A DNA stretch of 64,000 nucleotides from Ilex aquifolium (taxonomy: Eukaryota; Streptophyta; Magnoliopsida; Aquifoliales; Aquifoliaceae). Under the pieces are notes generated by a model that was not told the origin of the DNA, made no database searches, and worked only from the letters and a program-made list of their open reading frames with translations. The position numbers and the translations under genes are program-made. Below are positions 36,050 through 47,600 of the stretch, one piece after another. The stretch spans positions 21,651,844-21,715,843 of the forward strand of contig OX637402.1 of NCBI GenBank assembly GCA_951799425.1, read 5' to 3'. Position 1 is the first letter of the stretch. Each line of letters starts with the position of its first letter.

Positions 36050-37941
36050 TTTCTTCTATGGGTTGCTCGAAATGTTAACTTTGAACTCTAGGTATGCGTC
36101 TGTGTGTGTGTGAAATTATGAAGCATGAACTGTAAAAGTTTTTCTGTGGGGGGTGGCCTTGGTGTCAGGGTCATTCTCTTCATAGTTCGTTACTGTTTGA
36201 AGATAAGTTTATCCGAAGAGAACCGGACCGGCCGGTTTGGATTAGATATTTTTTGTTTAATTTTTCCCACTATTTCATGGATAGGATACCAGACGGGAGA
36301 TGTGAACGCAATCAAAAGCCTTTATCTACAAAAAAAAAATAATGAGAGAATTACACTCAGATCCACTAATATTTTAAATATTACACACAAGGCTCTTAAG
36401 GTTTATACAACACTTAGACCCATGCGTCCTAAAGTTTGTAGGCGTATAATATTTAGACCTTTCAAGTTTAAAATATTATACTTAGACTAAAAATACTTCA
36501 ATTAAAGATAGAATATAAAATATTTTAAATTTTACAACCAAAATTCATGTTCTATTATAACATTTATTGACATAAAATTTAAAATAAAAATCTATTTTTT
36601 TATAAAAAAAAATTATAATTAGTATACAATTATATAATTAACTCAAAGTATTACCAATTTATTCAAACAAAAAGTGTTACTAATATAACAATTTGTGGAC
36701 TTTATGGATTACTAACTCAAAGACTTACTAATTTAACAATTTATGGACTTTAAGGATTACTAACTCAAAGTATTACTAATGTAACAATTTATGCATCTTT
36801 ACTTATAGACTTTAAGGAGGTGGAAAAAGAAAAGAAAATAAGAAATGCCATGGTCAAAATGGAGTCCATTGAAAATAATATTACATCACTTTTCCGTTGT
36901 ACTTCCTATAATCCTATGTAACCTTGTCATTTGATATTTTATTTTAATAAAAGATTTGAACACGTGACGTTAAGATTGAGAAATCAACCAAATACCACTT
37001 GTCTTTGTCTTCATTTTTTTTAAAAAAAAAATGCTTTAGATGAGAAAGAGAAAGGGAATGCTATCCAATTCGACTAGTAGAGCCACAATATAACCCTAGG
37101 TCCAATCCCTAAACTCAAATCCCACCTCATTTTGTCGTCTTGTAACTTCAAAAACTATTCACATGAGAAGAAACTATTTCTGTAATTCAAATACATAATG
37201 TTTAAGTTACAATGAAACAAGTGTACAGTTGCACCAAAGTCCGCAACTTCGGCAACCAACCCAAAGCCATGTGGGGAAAGGGCAATTTTTTTTTTCCGCT
37301 GTTCTGAACCAAAACTTTTAAAAACTGATAACCCAATGCACTCGACTCCCTTCAATACGAGAAGTGCGAGAGTCAAATATATGCAACTTTACCTCTACAT
37401 ATGAAGACTATTTCCATAATTCAATCAAGGTACAATAGAGCAATTTTATCATTGGGCCAACGCTCATTCTCCATTGCAACACATAATAGTACATATTACA
37501 AATACCCCATGGCTATGAACTTACACAACTTCCTATCGAAATTTAGTTTGGATATATAAATGATAAAAACATTACTGAAGAAGACTCTGTATTTTCAATC
37601 TGTTCAATTATAATTCTAACATCCACAAAATCTTCTTTGTTCGCGACAATTAACCAGCGCACAATGAATTGTTACGAAGAGCAAGGCCACAAGCAAGAAC
37701 TATCATTTTTTAAATTCATCAATTATATATCCGAGACATCACATTGACTTTCAAGTCAAACTTTATTGTTTCTACGAAAAATGTGCTTATGCAATCAAAA
37801 GAATGATTGCCACAGTGGCATGGTTACATTGCTACAAACATCCAAGATGGATGATCATTGAAAAACAGTATTGACATCCGAAGTGAGTCTAGTTTAATCA
37901 GAGTCAAAAATCTATACAAGATTACTTAAACTAAGAACGTT
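36050..37941. other. Intergenic: PYG7 promoter side and 3' region of the rhomboid-like gene
   Basis: No gene was recognised. Two AT-rich segments (about 36480-36800) contain tandem copies of AACTCAAAG(T/A)(A/C)TTACTAA. The short open frames at 36125-36490 and 37155-37376 have no domain. Confidence 0.3.
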
Positions 37942-40900
37942 CTAAGAGCATATCAGATTGCATAGATCCTCAATCCTTGCTTGTGAGACGTTGGTGAATG
38001 GGAAATCCCTGAACTTGCCATTATTCACACAAGTTAAAGTCATATACTCTGAGCTTATCATTGTCTGCATTTACCAAAAAAACTAGAATTATAATCAAAT
38101 TTCAACTGTAAGGAAAAAAGTCAGTCAAAGCAAAAATATAGGTGCAACAACAAAAAAAAAAGCCATTGTCAACTGGAATGTTCAAAAAGCTGCACCAAAT
38201 ATACTCATGATGCATGATCTATCAAAACCATGGGGATAATTAACAATTTAGATAAGACTAATTCTAGTATCTCTTCTGCCTTCTAAGTTTTACCTAATTT
38301 CCATGTCTCCTTTTATGAAAATCCAGTACTGACAAGGAAAACAAAGAAAAAAGGAAAAACAAAGTTTCAAGGTGGATTCGTCGTTAACTAGGCAACTTTA
38401 GGTATTCCCAATGATAGGGCAAGTTCAAGCTGGGGAGTGTTTTCTAGATTATGTCAGGGGTTCTATATCAATCTGTGTTACAACAGACAGCCACTCCAAC
38501 TCCAACCTGCTATAAGATTCCAAGTTTCTTCATTTTTTTTTTTGATTTTTTTTTCCTCATTTTGTTCCCAAGGTGGTTTCACCATCCAACTGAAACATAA
38601 GAAAAAATAACGGATAGCTTGGAAAACCATTGAGTCTTTGCCTCTCATTCTGTTCAGCATGGAGGGAGCAATAGTGTCATCCCTGACATGAAAAAACAGA
38701 ACTTCAATTTTTTTTCAAAGGGGATTAATTTCCTCTTTTGTTCCCGGAAAATGATATTTTTTAGGACAAATACAGACCTTGTATTGAGTTTGCTGTATGT
38801 TTCTTTGTTTATTTATCTTTTCTTCTTCAATCATTTGGATAGTATTTAAGATGTGAAATCAAATTTCTGAACTAAGAAATACCTCACAATGCATTGTCTT
38901 GTCATTGCAGCTCCACCATTTAAAGGGAACACAGTCAATATATCTACACCAGCTACAGTACTTATTCATATTTATGCCATGAAGAACTGCTACAATAACT
39001 CCTGCAAATCTGCATAAGAAGAGGTCTCCATTAATAAGATTTCAACTAAAGCCATACTGGTAAACAGAAAGTTAGCTTTTTACAGGTTAGAACAATAACT
39101 CACAAAAGAGAGAACAGAACAAGGGATATACTCCTCAGCACTGGCTTGTCCAGCTTTTGCCTGAGATTGAGAGAACCTTTAACACCATAATCAAATAAAC
39201 CGCTTTTGTTTTGAACCATTTTCCCTAGCCGAGGGCTGAATAGCAGCACAAACCCAAGAAGGAATCCTGATATAAATCCTCCAACATTTGAAAAATTGTT
39301 GACATGAGGTAGGAGACCAAGGACAAGATTCATAGCCAAGAGGAAGAGAAAAGCTACAAGAGTTGGAAACTGCAACCAAACAAAGGAGAGATAAACACCC
39401 TAGTTAAGAGACCGATTGAAAGACAGAAAACTAGGAGAAGAAAGGTTAAGGACCTTTTTGGTGTAATATTTCCAGTTCCGGATAAGCCCAGAAAGCATAG
39501 CACCAAGCAATCCAAACAGAGCACCAGAAGAAGTAACTGATGATCTATCTTGAAGAAATAGTGCAGCCACCATACTACCAGTAAAGGCAGAGAGTATGTA
39601 GATAATCCCAATCCTCACTGCCAAACAAAAGCAGAAAACACCGAAGTAATAATCTAGAACCCATTGAAGACCGAACCATATTTAAGCACACCAAACAAAC
39701 TAAAGTTAAGATAAATCTACATGGTCCAAACTCTTGCTCTAAGTTAATTCCAACAAAGATAACACTGGAGAGGTTGATGATAATGTGGACAACTCCTGCA
39801 TGCAAACATGGGCTTGTAAAAAGACGCCATATTTGGTGTTGCTTTGTAAAAAATCTTTCCCGAACAGCCCCCATTTCATCCAGCCTGCAGCAGCAAGAGC
39901 ATAGACTTGTCAATTTCTGAAGCACTGCAAAAATAATTGCATCTCCATGCCCATGACAAAAATCTGGAGGAAACCTTAATATGTTGTGCTGATCACATGA
40001 AGATCAGATGACAGATACGTATTTTTAATTACGTAAACTGAACCTGTGAATCAAGATTCTGGACAAGAATTTTTTAGCTTTTGATTAATGATACTTTCCT
40101 CTTCACTCTGTCCTTCCCTGATAAACAAGCCCATGCAATCTCCAATGCATGGCGAAAGAAAGTTTAATGGTCTTTGTAACAGTCTATTGATCTAGTGAAT
40201 TCAGATAAATAGGGCCAGAGTCTATAAGGCTATATAGGGCAACAATTTCGTACTAAGATTTCAAATGTCAATTCAGCATTTGAAATTAGTACTATGACAA
40301 GTTAATTCTACAATTTTCTGGTTGCCTGAAGAAATACAAGAACTCAACTATTTGGTTGGCAGCAGAACTGACAATTTAGAATTGGCTTAAGCTTAAAAAA
40401 GGCCTTTACGCATACCATTGACCAGAGAAACGGCAGCGATAAGACAGCAGATAGTGTATCCATCTGATGAATGAATTTAGTATCAATTGGGGGAAGAAAG
40501 GAATTCAAGTTAATTCCGCAATTCTTTGGTTTCCTGAAGAAATACAAGAACTCGAATATTTGGTAGGCAGCAGAACTGACCATTTAGAATTGGGTAAGCT
40601 TAAAAAAGCCTTTATGCATATACCATTGACCAGAGAAATGGCAGCGATAAGACAGCATTATCCGGACAATTTGGCTCTGGCTAATTTTAATAAGCAGCTC
40701 AATTGAGTAGAACACTGATAGACCATTTCCAGAACAAGAAAGGCAGCCAAATATAGGACGTAAATTTGCCAACAAAATTTAGAGAAAAAGAAATGTGAAA
40801 TCTTAAGTTCCTTGTTATAAATCCCACTAAATTACAAATGTAAGAGTCCAACAACTCCTCTCGCTGATAGGAACTGACAGTGTTACACAAAATTAAAATC

Positions 40901-42477
40901 TTACATTTGATTCAACAATGATATAAGGTGAAACAACAGAAGCAAAACACAATAACATATAAACACCCCTGCTTTTTTTTTCTTCTATTTGTGACCATCC
41001 AAACATATAAACAACCACACAACTGAAACACCAACTCTCAAAATCACTTGAGAAAATCAGGATTTACTGGTCAGGGGAAATATATCACCTGCAATCAGAT
41101 ACTTCTTTTCTGCCCTTGCTAAGCAATCAACTTGAAAGATCATACAGTCAACAATAAATCATATATAAAGACAAGTTAGATGACCAAAGCCAATCATTTT
41201 CTTTCCCCAATTTTATTGAATGGAAAAGACACATATGACCTGAACTCGTGAAGAATTGGCATCAGAATGTTGAGCATTTGAACAGAAATCACACAGATGC
41301 AGAGAAGAAGCTCCACTAACCCCAGATTCAGAAATGTAGCGGATAAATAAAAATAAGGAAAAGAAAATCCAGATACAATTCAACGCAATAAAGTCTTGTC
41401 CTAACATTTTCAGGATCAACTACATGAATCGTGTTTCATCATTGAACTAAAAGGAAATCTAGATGAAGTACCAAAAGAAATAAATAAGAAACAGTTCGTA
41501 AGTGCCCTTTTGTGCCTGTATATTATATGATTACACTAAGCAGAAGAAGTGGCACTAGCAGTGAACTAGCTAGATTAAATTAGCGAAGGTTCTATTGAAT
41601 TTGTAGTTTTTATGAAAGCGAGACCCTGGTTTTGGTTTACGTTGAACTACCAACTGCTCTAGAAGCTTACACTGGTTGAGAGCATGTAAGATGCATACAT
41701 CCATATATCTTGGCGAAACACGTATAAGTTTTATAATCATAAGGTGACAGCGAGATTGGTAGTCTATAGAACAGAAATATTTATAACCTTCAATTCACAC
41801 ATAGCACGTGAGATTGAGAACCTAATCATTAGGACAGAAACAAATGTGATAAACCCAGATGATTCATACATACCCAAAAGAACAGTCGACTAATTGTTTT
41901 CAAGAAAATCAAGGACCCAAAACCCAAATGTATAATCGAGAAAAGGCAATTCTTTTATGACGAAAGACCACAAGGCATAAAGAACTAAGAATTAATTTAT
42001 TTTGCTTTTCCTCGGTTTTCTCATCAACCAAACAGAGGAAAAATAGAAACCGAGATAAACGCATGCAAAACAAACCCAGATAATCAAACTCAAGAACAAC
42101 TACGAAATGCCCACATGAGAAATCAAGAAAGAAAGTAAAAAAAAAAAGGCTTACGCTGAAGCCGAGGGACCGAACAGGGGGTTCTCTGACAGAGGCTGAA
42201 AAGAAAGCCTTCCGAGGGGTTTCAATGTGCATTCACCATGAGAGTTTTGCCAACAATCATTGACAAGCATGGTGGCTGCAAAGGCCACCAAGTGGAGGAT
42301 GACAAAGAGAGAGATGACCCAAGTGTTCTCTCTTCCACGTGATAGGGGTCTGAAGAAGGGGACTCTCTGTTCTTTGATTAGGTCTTCGGCGCTGAGATCG
42401 GTGGAAATTCTTGGTTGTAATGACGTTGGTGGTTGCTTTATTTCAATCTGGGTCTGGGATTTGGAGGGTTCTGCCAT
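37942..42477 (-). CDS. RBL: Rhomboid-like protein (plant RBL family), predicted pseudoprotease, 6 exons, 388 aa
   Basis: Exons: 42477-42155, 39884-39721, 39617-39454, 39369-39104, 39009-38883, 38064-37942 (1167 bp, closes in frame). Rhomboids are membrane-embedded serine proteases with a Ser-His pair. Order: cytosolic N-terminus (1-50); first helix TWVISLFVILHLVAFAATML; NPLFGPSAS; the L1/TM2 block WRLFTSPCLHAGVVHIIIN (His136, His141, Asn145 kept); TM4 VTSSGALFGLLGAML; TM6 NNFSNVGGFISGFLLGF; and a Cys-rich C-terminus (CSWCRYIDCVP ... IEDLCNLICS). The catalytic Ser193 remains, but GASG has become TSSG, and the catalytic His of the usual FAHxGGF is Asn245. Loss of that His should abolish proteolysis. 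Some plant RBLs, such as KOMPEITO/RBL8, are described as atypical, and this may be that subgroup; subgroup placement is unproven. The frame is intact and the fold is conserved, which argues against a simple pseudogene. Confidence 0.92.
40299..40657 (+). repeat. Duplicated block with unidentified peptide-coding fragment in rhomboid intron 1
   Basis: Direct copies at about 40299-40449 and 40507-40657 are offset by exactly 208 bases throughout and are about 85-90% identical by eye. On the plus strand the second copy lies in an open frame (40467-40706, 79 codons) containing PEEIQELEYLVGSRTDHLEL and REMAAIRQHYPDNLALANF. The first copy encodes a close version but is stopped. The amino-acid order looks protein-like, but I do not recognise the parent gene. 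Confidence 0.6.
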
Positions 42478-42720
42478 TGATTTAGGGTTTGGACAGAAAG
42501 CAGGGTTCTTGCAGTTGAGAGAGAGAGGGAGGGAGCAACTGTGTTTCTTGGAGCAATGGGTGAAGTGTTCACTGCGTATGTGTGAGACAGAGAGTGAGAT
42601 GTAGTATTCTCTCTCTCTCTCTCTCTCTAGACGGTTGGTCTTGGCGGGAAAGACACACCCACACACTCTCTGTCTTCTTTTCTCTCTCTAAACAGTTGGA
42701 CTTCCTGGTAGGCCTAATAA
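42478..42720 (-). promoter_or_regulatory. Leader and core promoter region of the rhomboid-like gene
   Basis: The segment upstream of the start codon contains a CT microsatellite on the plus strand (42609-42628; GA on the transcript strand). GA/CT tracts in plant 5' leaders are common. No clear TATA box was assigned. Confidence 0.35.
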
Positions 42721-44626
42721 AATTTAACTTTAGCCGTCATGTTGATATAAAATTAGTTAATTTTAGTTTAATATTAACGAATTTGAGTGACAAACAAATT
42801 ATCTAAATAATAAATCAATCGTATTTAGGTGGAGTACTTTAACCATTTTAACCAATTGATATATCGTCCAATTACCAATTTACCACACGATTACTTATTT
42901 ATTACCCAATTATCGATTTATCACCTGATTATTTGCTTAATAGGCAATCCAATTTTATTACAAAATTAGGACTTATAACTAAGAATTTTTTGTGTTGCAG
43001 GATTAACAAGTAACTGAGGCCGTATCGTATAATTTATTTAATAAACGAACCGTGTTCGATTTTTGTGATTTTTTAACAAATGAATTGTATATGAATTGAA
43101 TAATTTTGAGATGAACCCTTTAAAACCTGACACGATTGTGACACTTATTTTTAGGCTCCAATAAGATTTTATGGATCTGATCAGTGAGGAGTTCATTATG
43201 GTATAATAGATGATTTTATAATCAATACCTAAATCACATAGAACGAGAGAAAATAGGACCGAACAATAAAACCGCAAAATCAACAAAACAATATTAAGAG
43301 CGAGAGCAAATTGAGAGCGCCATTTTTTTAGTATATACATAAAAGTTAATATTATTAACTATAATTATCATTCAACTTAAAAGTTAATATTATTAACTAT
43401 AAGTATCATTCAACTTGGATATGTATCATTTTTGAAAAATTAAAATTAAGGTTAGATAATTTTAATTAAAACTCCAAAACAACTACATAAATAAATTAAA
43501 TTTTAAAAGAACAATGAGATATGTAAGAATTGTTATGTAACCCGAACAGGTAATTCAGTGATTTGGAGTTAGATCTCAATGAACCGTAGACTCGAAATGT
43601 CAAGAGTTCGATTTTTGCTAGTATCTCCCGTGTTTAATTGAAATTTGTGATTTACGGGTGATTACAGGTATCCAAAGTTTACTCTTGTAGGGATAGATTC
43701 AAAATAACCCTACTTTAGAAAGATCCCTCGCTAACACAAAAAAAAAATTTAAAAATTCTTATGTAACATTGTGGATTTAATGTGATCTTGATTTAAATAA
43801 ATTTTTAGTTAAAAAAAAAAATTATTTTACAGCAATACGTCATTTTATTTGTTGATGTGATGAACGGTTTCATCTTTGTTTTTTATTCATTTCTGTCAAT
43901 CAAAGGGCAAGAAAACTGTGTAAAAAAATAAAGTGAGAATTCAAGGGCAGAGCAATAGAACATAGGAAAATACACTATGTAATTCAAATCAATGCATATG
44001 ACTCTTTCTAAATTTTTATACCAATTTTTTTCTTACTAACCGATGTACGCGCACTCATCTCTGGTAATATAATTCATTAAATATTAACGAACCTCCTTTA
44101 TTTTACAGAGATAGATGATTATCATATCAATCAACGAGCAAGATTTGATAAAAAAATTTAATAAGAATAACACGTTATTTATACATAATCATACATTCAA
44201 TTCGATAGAAATATTTGATTTTAAAGGAGTTCTACAACATAACCTGGGGATACAAATAACACAACATAACCATGATACTTTTTACATTAGGTAGTGGTGC
44301 ATGTCCCATGCCACAGGAGTAAACCTGAGGGTGGGTTCAGTAAAACCTCAGCTGAGGAACAGATTATAATCCTTATACCAAAGTCTGCAGCTTATTTTGT
44401 CAAAGGTTTCAACAAAACTAATCGTATGCAATGTGTACATAGGTCATCGGTTAGCTGATCATCAAGAACTTCTTCACCATCAAAATAAAAACTAATACTA
44501 CATAACAAATTGAAGAAAATGCCATGTGACAAAATTAAGACCGACCCACTTAAAAAACATAGAATCATGTCGAATAACTTAAAATAAAACAACGTTGCCT
44601 TGGTGAAGCAGCAAGGAGGACTAAAA
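42721..44626. other. Intergenic region with a SINE-like copy, otherwise no gene
   Basis: AT-rich sequence between the rhomboid-like gene and the 3' end of TMEM18. A short direct repeat (AAAAGTTAATATTATTAACTATA) is seen at about 43342 and 43379. The SINE-like copy is listed separately. Confidence 0.35.
43545..43740 (+). mobile_element. tRNA-derived SINE-like copy 1
   Basis: It contains a B-box-like GAGTTCGATTTTTG (near 43603) with an A-box-like stretch about 40 bases upstream. A tail region (GGTGATTACAGGTATCCAAA) is shared with the copy at 50150-50335. A diverged member. Confidence 0.45.
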
Positions 44627-47600
44627 TCATTCCTGTTTATTGCGAGCTTCTCTTGCACGCTGTCTGAGCTCTGCTCTCTTCCACCGAACAATCAGTTGAC
44701 ATAAAGCAAAGAGGGTGTTAACCTGCAAAAGAAAATACGACAAACAGCATGCTCAGATCAAAAGACAACGACCATGCAATCATAACATAGTAGGAAGTGG
44801 GGATGAATACCGACCAAGATTATGATTGCCATGACCAGAAGAGGCCCTGACCAGAGCACTGAGAGAAAGACTCCATGGGGGTCAAAATAATTCTGGCCTG
44901 CAAAGCTTTTCCAATTGTCACCCAAGAAACCATTAAGCCTCTCAGCAAGATATACCCCCGTCACTGTACCACAAAACTGCTGTAAGCCAATTGGATTTAA
45001 AGACAGTGTCTGCAAAAGATGCAATATCAGAATAAATACTAGGCATGTGCACTTTCATGTTTTTGTGGATAAAAATAGGAGTCTGTACATGGATGTTCAA
45101 GTTCTAGGCAGCTTGGGAAAATGGCTAGAGGCATCCAGAGGCTTCAATAATCAACTTAACTTCACTCACTGGACATTACCACAAACCAAGTCTAATCACC
45201 GCTGATAGACGCAAGGCTATGTTTCATAGAAAACATTCGGGCAAGGAGAAGATAATATCTAAACAATAGTTAATTACTTCAATTCAATAAAGGAAGAACC
45301 GAAGAACATCAATTTGAGCCAGGCAATAACTGAACCAAGGCAATTATCCGAAGTCCGAACAACAAATGACCTACAAATCAGAACATTCTCCTCATGGATG
45401 GCAACATAGAATGTTTTGGAATACTGCATCTCAACAGGGGTATGCATATGAAGTGCTAACACAACATTTCCATTCCCATACCATTACGGGACGAATGGTA
45501 TACCATTTTGCATAGCCAAAAAAACAGTTCAAACATGATGGAGAATTTACTAAGTAAATGGCTTGTACCAGATAGTGATCCCAGACACTTGATTGACAGG
45601 TGACATCCTATGGGCATCCAACAATGAGTACATACACCTCAAATTGACTTAAAATGATCAGAAAACATAGCCCAATGGAGTTTTGAACCCTCCCACAACA
45701 ACAAAAAAAAAAGGTTTCTCATGAAATAACCAGTGAGTAAGACATAACCGGACCTATTGAAACTACAGTTAAACGACCGGAGTAGCTCGAGGTCGACTCA
45801 GATTGACTTGGTTTTGGCTCGATCATATTATAGTTTGAACCAAAATTGACCAATTATTTGAGCTCATTCGGTATCCAAACCGAGATCAAGTTGCTTGTGG
45901 CTACTTCCCATTCCTGTATCCAAGCCAGATTCAGAATACTAGGACTTGTCTATGAGCCACTAAAACAAAAACACAGACACATTTTCACCTTCAACAGTTT
46001 CGCCTACCCTCTCTACGACCTAATTACCGTTCTCTCTTTTGATAGAGAGGAAATCTTTCATATGATAGATAGGAAAGACAAATTAAGATTGTAGGAAATG
46101 ACGTTGAAGCATGATTTCCACATGATGCAATACTGAAAGATTATATTCTATATATATAAACGATTGTAGTGCCTTACTCGCTCTACAAATGAAATTTTTA
46201 CTCGCACATTTCACTCAAACACTAAAAGCGAACATTCAAGAGAAATTTTTTGCAAGCTCTAAAGGTGGAAATACTTGCTAGACTCTATGAACTCACAGAA
46301 TTCTAATAGAGGACTTGATCAGCCATATAGAGGTTAGTCGTGAAGTAATTCTATTACTTGAGATTCGAATTTCAAAGAAAATTTCTTTTGTTGTATGCGA
46401 GACTATTTTCCAAAACGTTATGGATGTTGTTACAACGTTCTTTGGACGTTCATGGGAGATATCTCCTTTTCCTCCGAACCTTACCACTGGAATCTTATCA
46501 TTTCATTGCATTTTTTTTATTTTGGTATTTTAAGTCAATGGCATCATTGCTTACGTCATCTCAGTCTCCAAATTCTTGGATGCTTTCTTCAATGTCTTCC
46601 AAGAGTTGATGAGTTCTTGTTGAGTTTCTTATGAGGCCATTTGCAAGGATTGAACTGGTAGGTGTGCTAAGTTGTATTATAGAATGGAAATTGGATTATA
46701 GTCTTTTCAATTTCTTCTAATGAATAAAACCTTGGCTAATGATCACTCGTGTTCTTGAATCATTTATATTTTATTGTTCTAGTCTGAATGTATGTGTTGC
46801 TTCCATAGACTTTATAATTTGTTATGTTTCTTTGGATTTGCAAAGAAATCCAAATAAACTTAATAAACTCACAAAGGAATCCATGGAAGTAGCATGAACA
46901 TTCAAGTTAGGAGAAATAAAAATAAATTATTCAAGAATGCTAGTGACCATCAACCAAGGTTTTAGTTGTCAAAAGAGTTCAATGTTGACAGGTCCCAACA
47001 TTTATTTATTAGAAAAAATTGAAAGGATTATAATCCAATGTCCATTCTATAATACAACTCAACACACATATATTAATTCAACGCCTTTGCAAATGGTCTG
47101 ATAGGAAACTCATTCGGAATCAATCAAGTGATTAACTATTGGAAGACCATGAAGAGCACATCCAATGATACGTAGAAGGAGATGACATAAGCAATGACAC
47201 TTTCAACGACATTGAATACCAAAATCTAAAAATGCAATGGAGGGATAAGATTCTATCGACAAGGCCTAGTGAAAAAGGGCATATCACATATATCCCACTT
47301 AAACATCCAAAGAACTATATGCAAGCATATATAATTCTGGAAAATGGTCCACATGAGAACCACAAAAGAAATTTTCTTTGAAATCCGAATCTCAATTCTG
47401 AGGACTTGTTCAATTTTGACCTCTAAAAAAAGCTATCACCATTGGAATAAGCATCGGATCCTAAGAGTTTAGTGGGCTCATAAAGTCTAGCCAAGACTTT
47501 TCAGTTTCAGAGTCTACAAACAATTTATCTTGAATATTCATTTTGCATGTTTGGATGCAATGTGTGAGTAAAACTTTATTTTCAAGAGTTGGTAAGATCA

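Noticed and set aside
38859..38882. Read-through of rhomboid exon 5 to a stop at 38859
   Set aside because: Splicing at 38883 to 38064 yields the conserved Cys-containing C-terminus ending LCNLICS, matching family architecture and length.
44810..44816. Alternative donor one codon downstream in TMEM18 exon 3
   Set aside because: It would shift the frame to an immediate stop in exon 4. The GTCGGT donor gives IIILVNTLF as in the family.
46315..46634. Overlapping short open frames in the TMEM18 intron
   Set aside because: They lie in the arm of a hairpin, have no domain and are mirrored as stops in the other arm.
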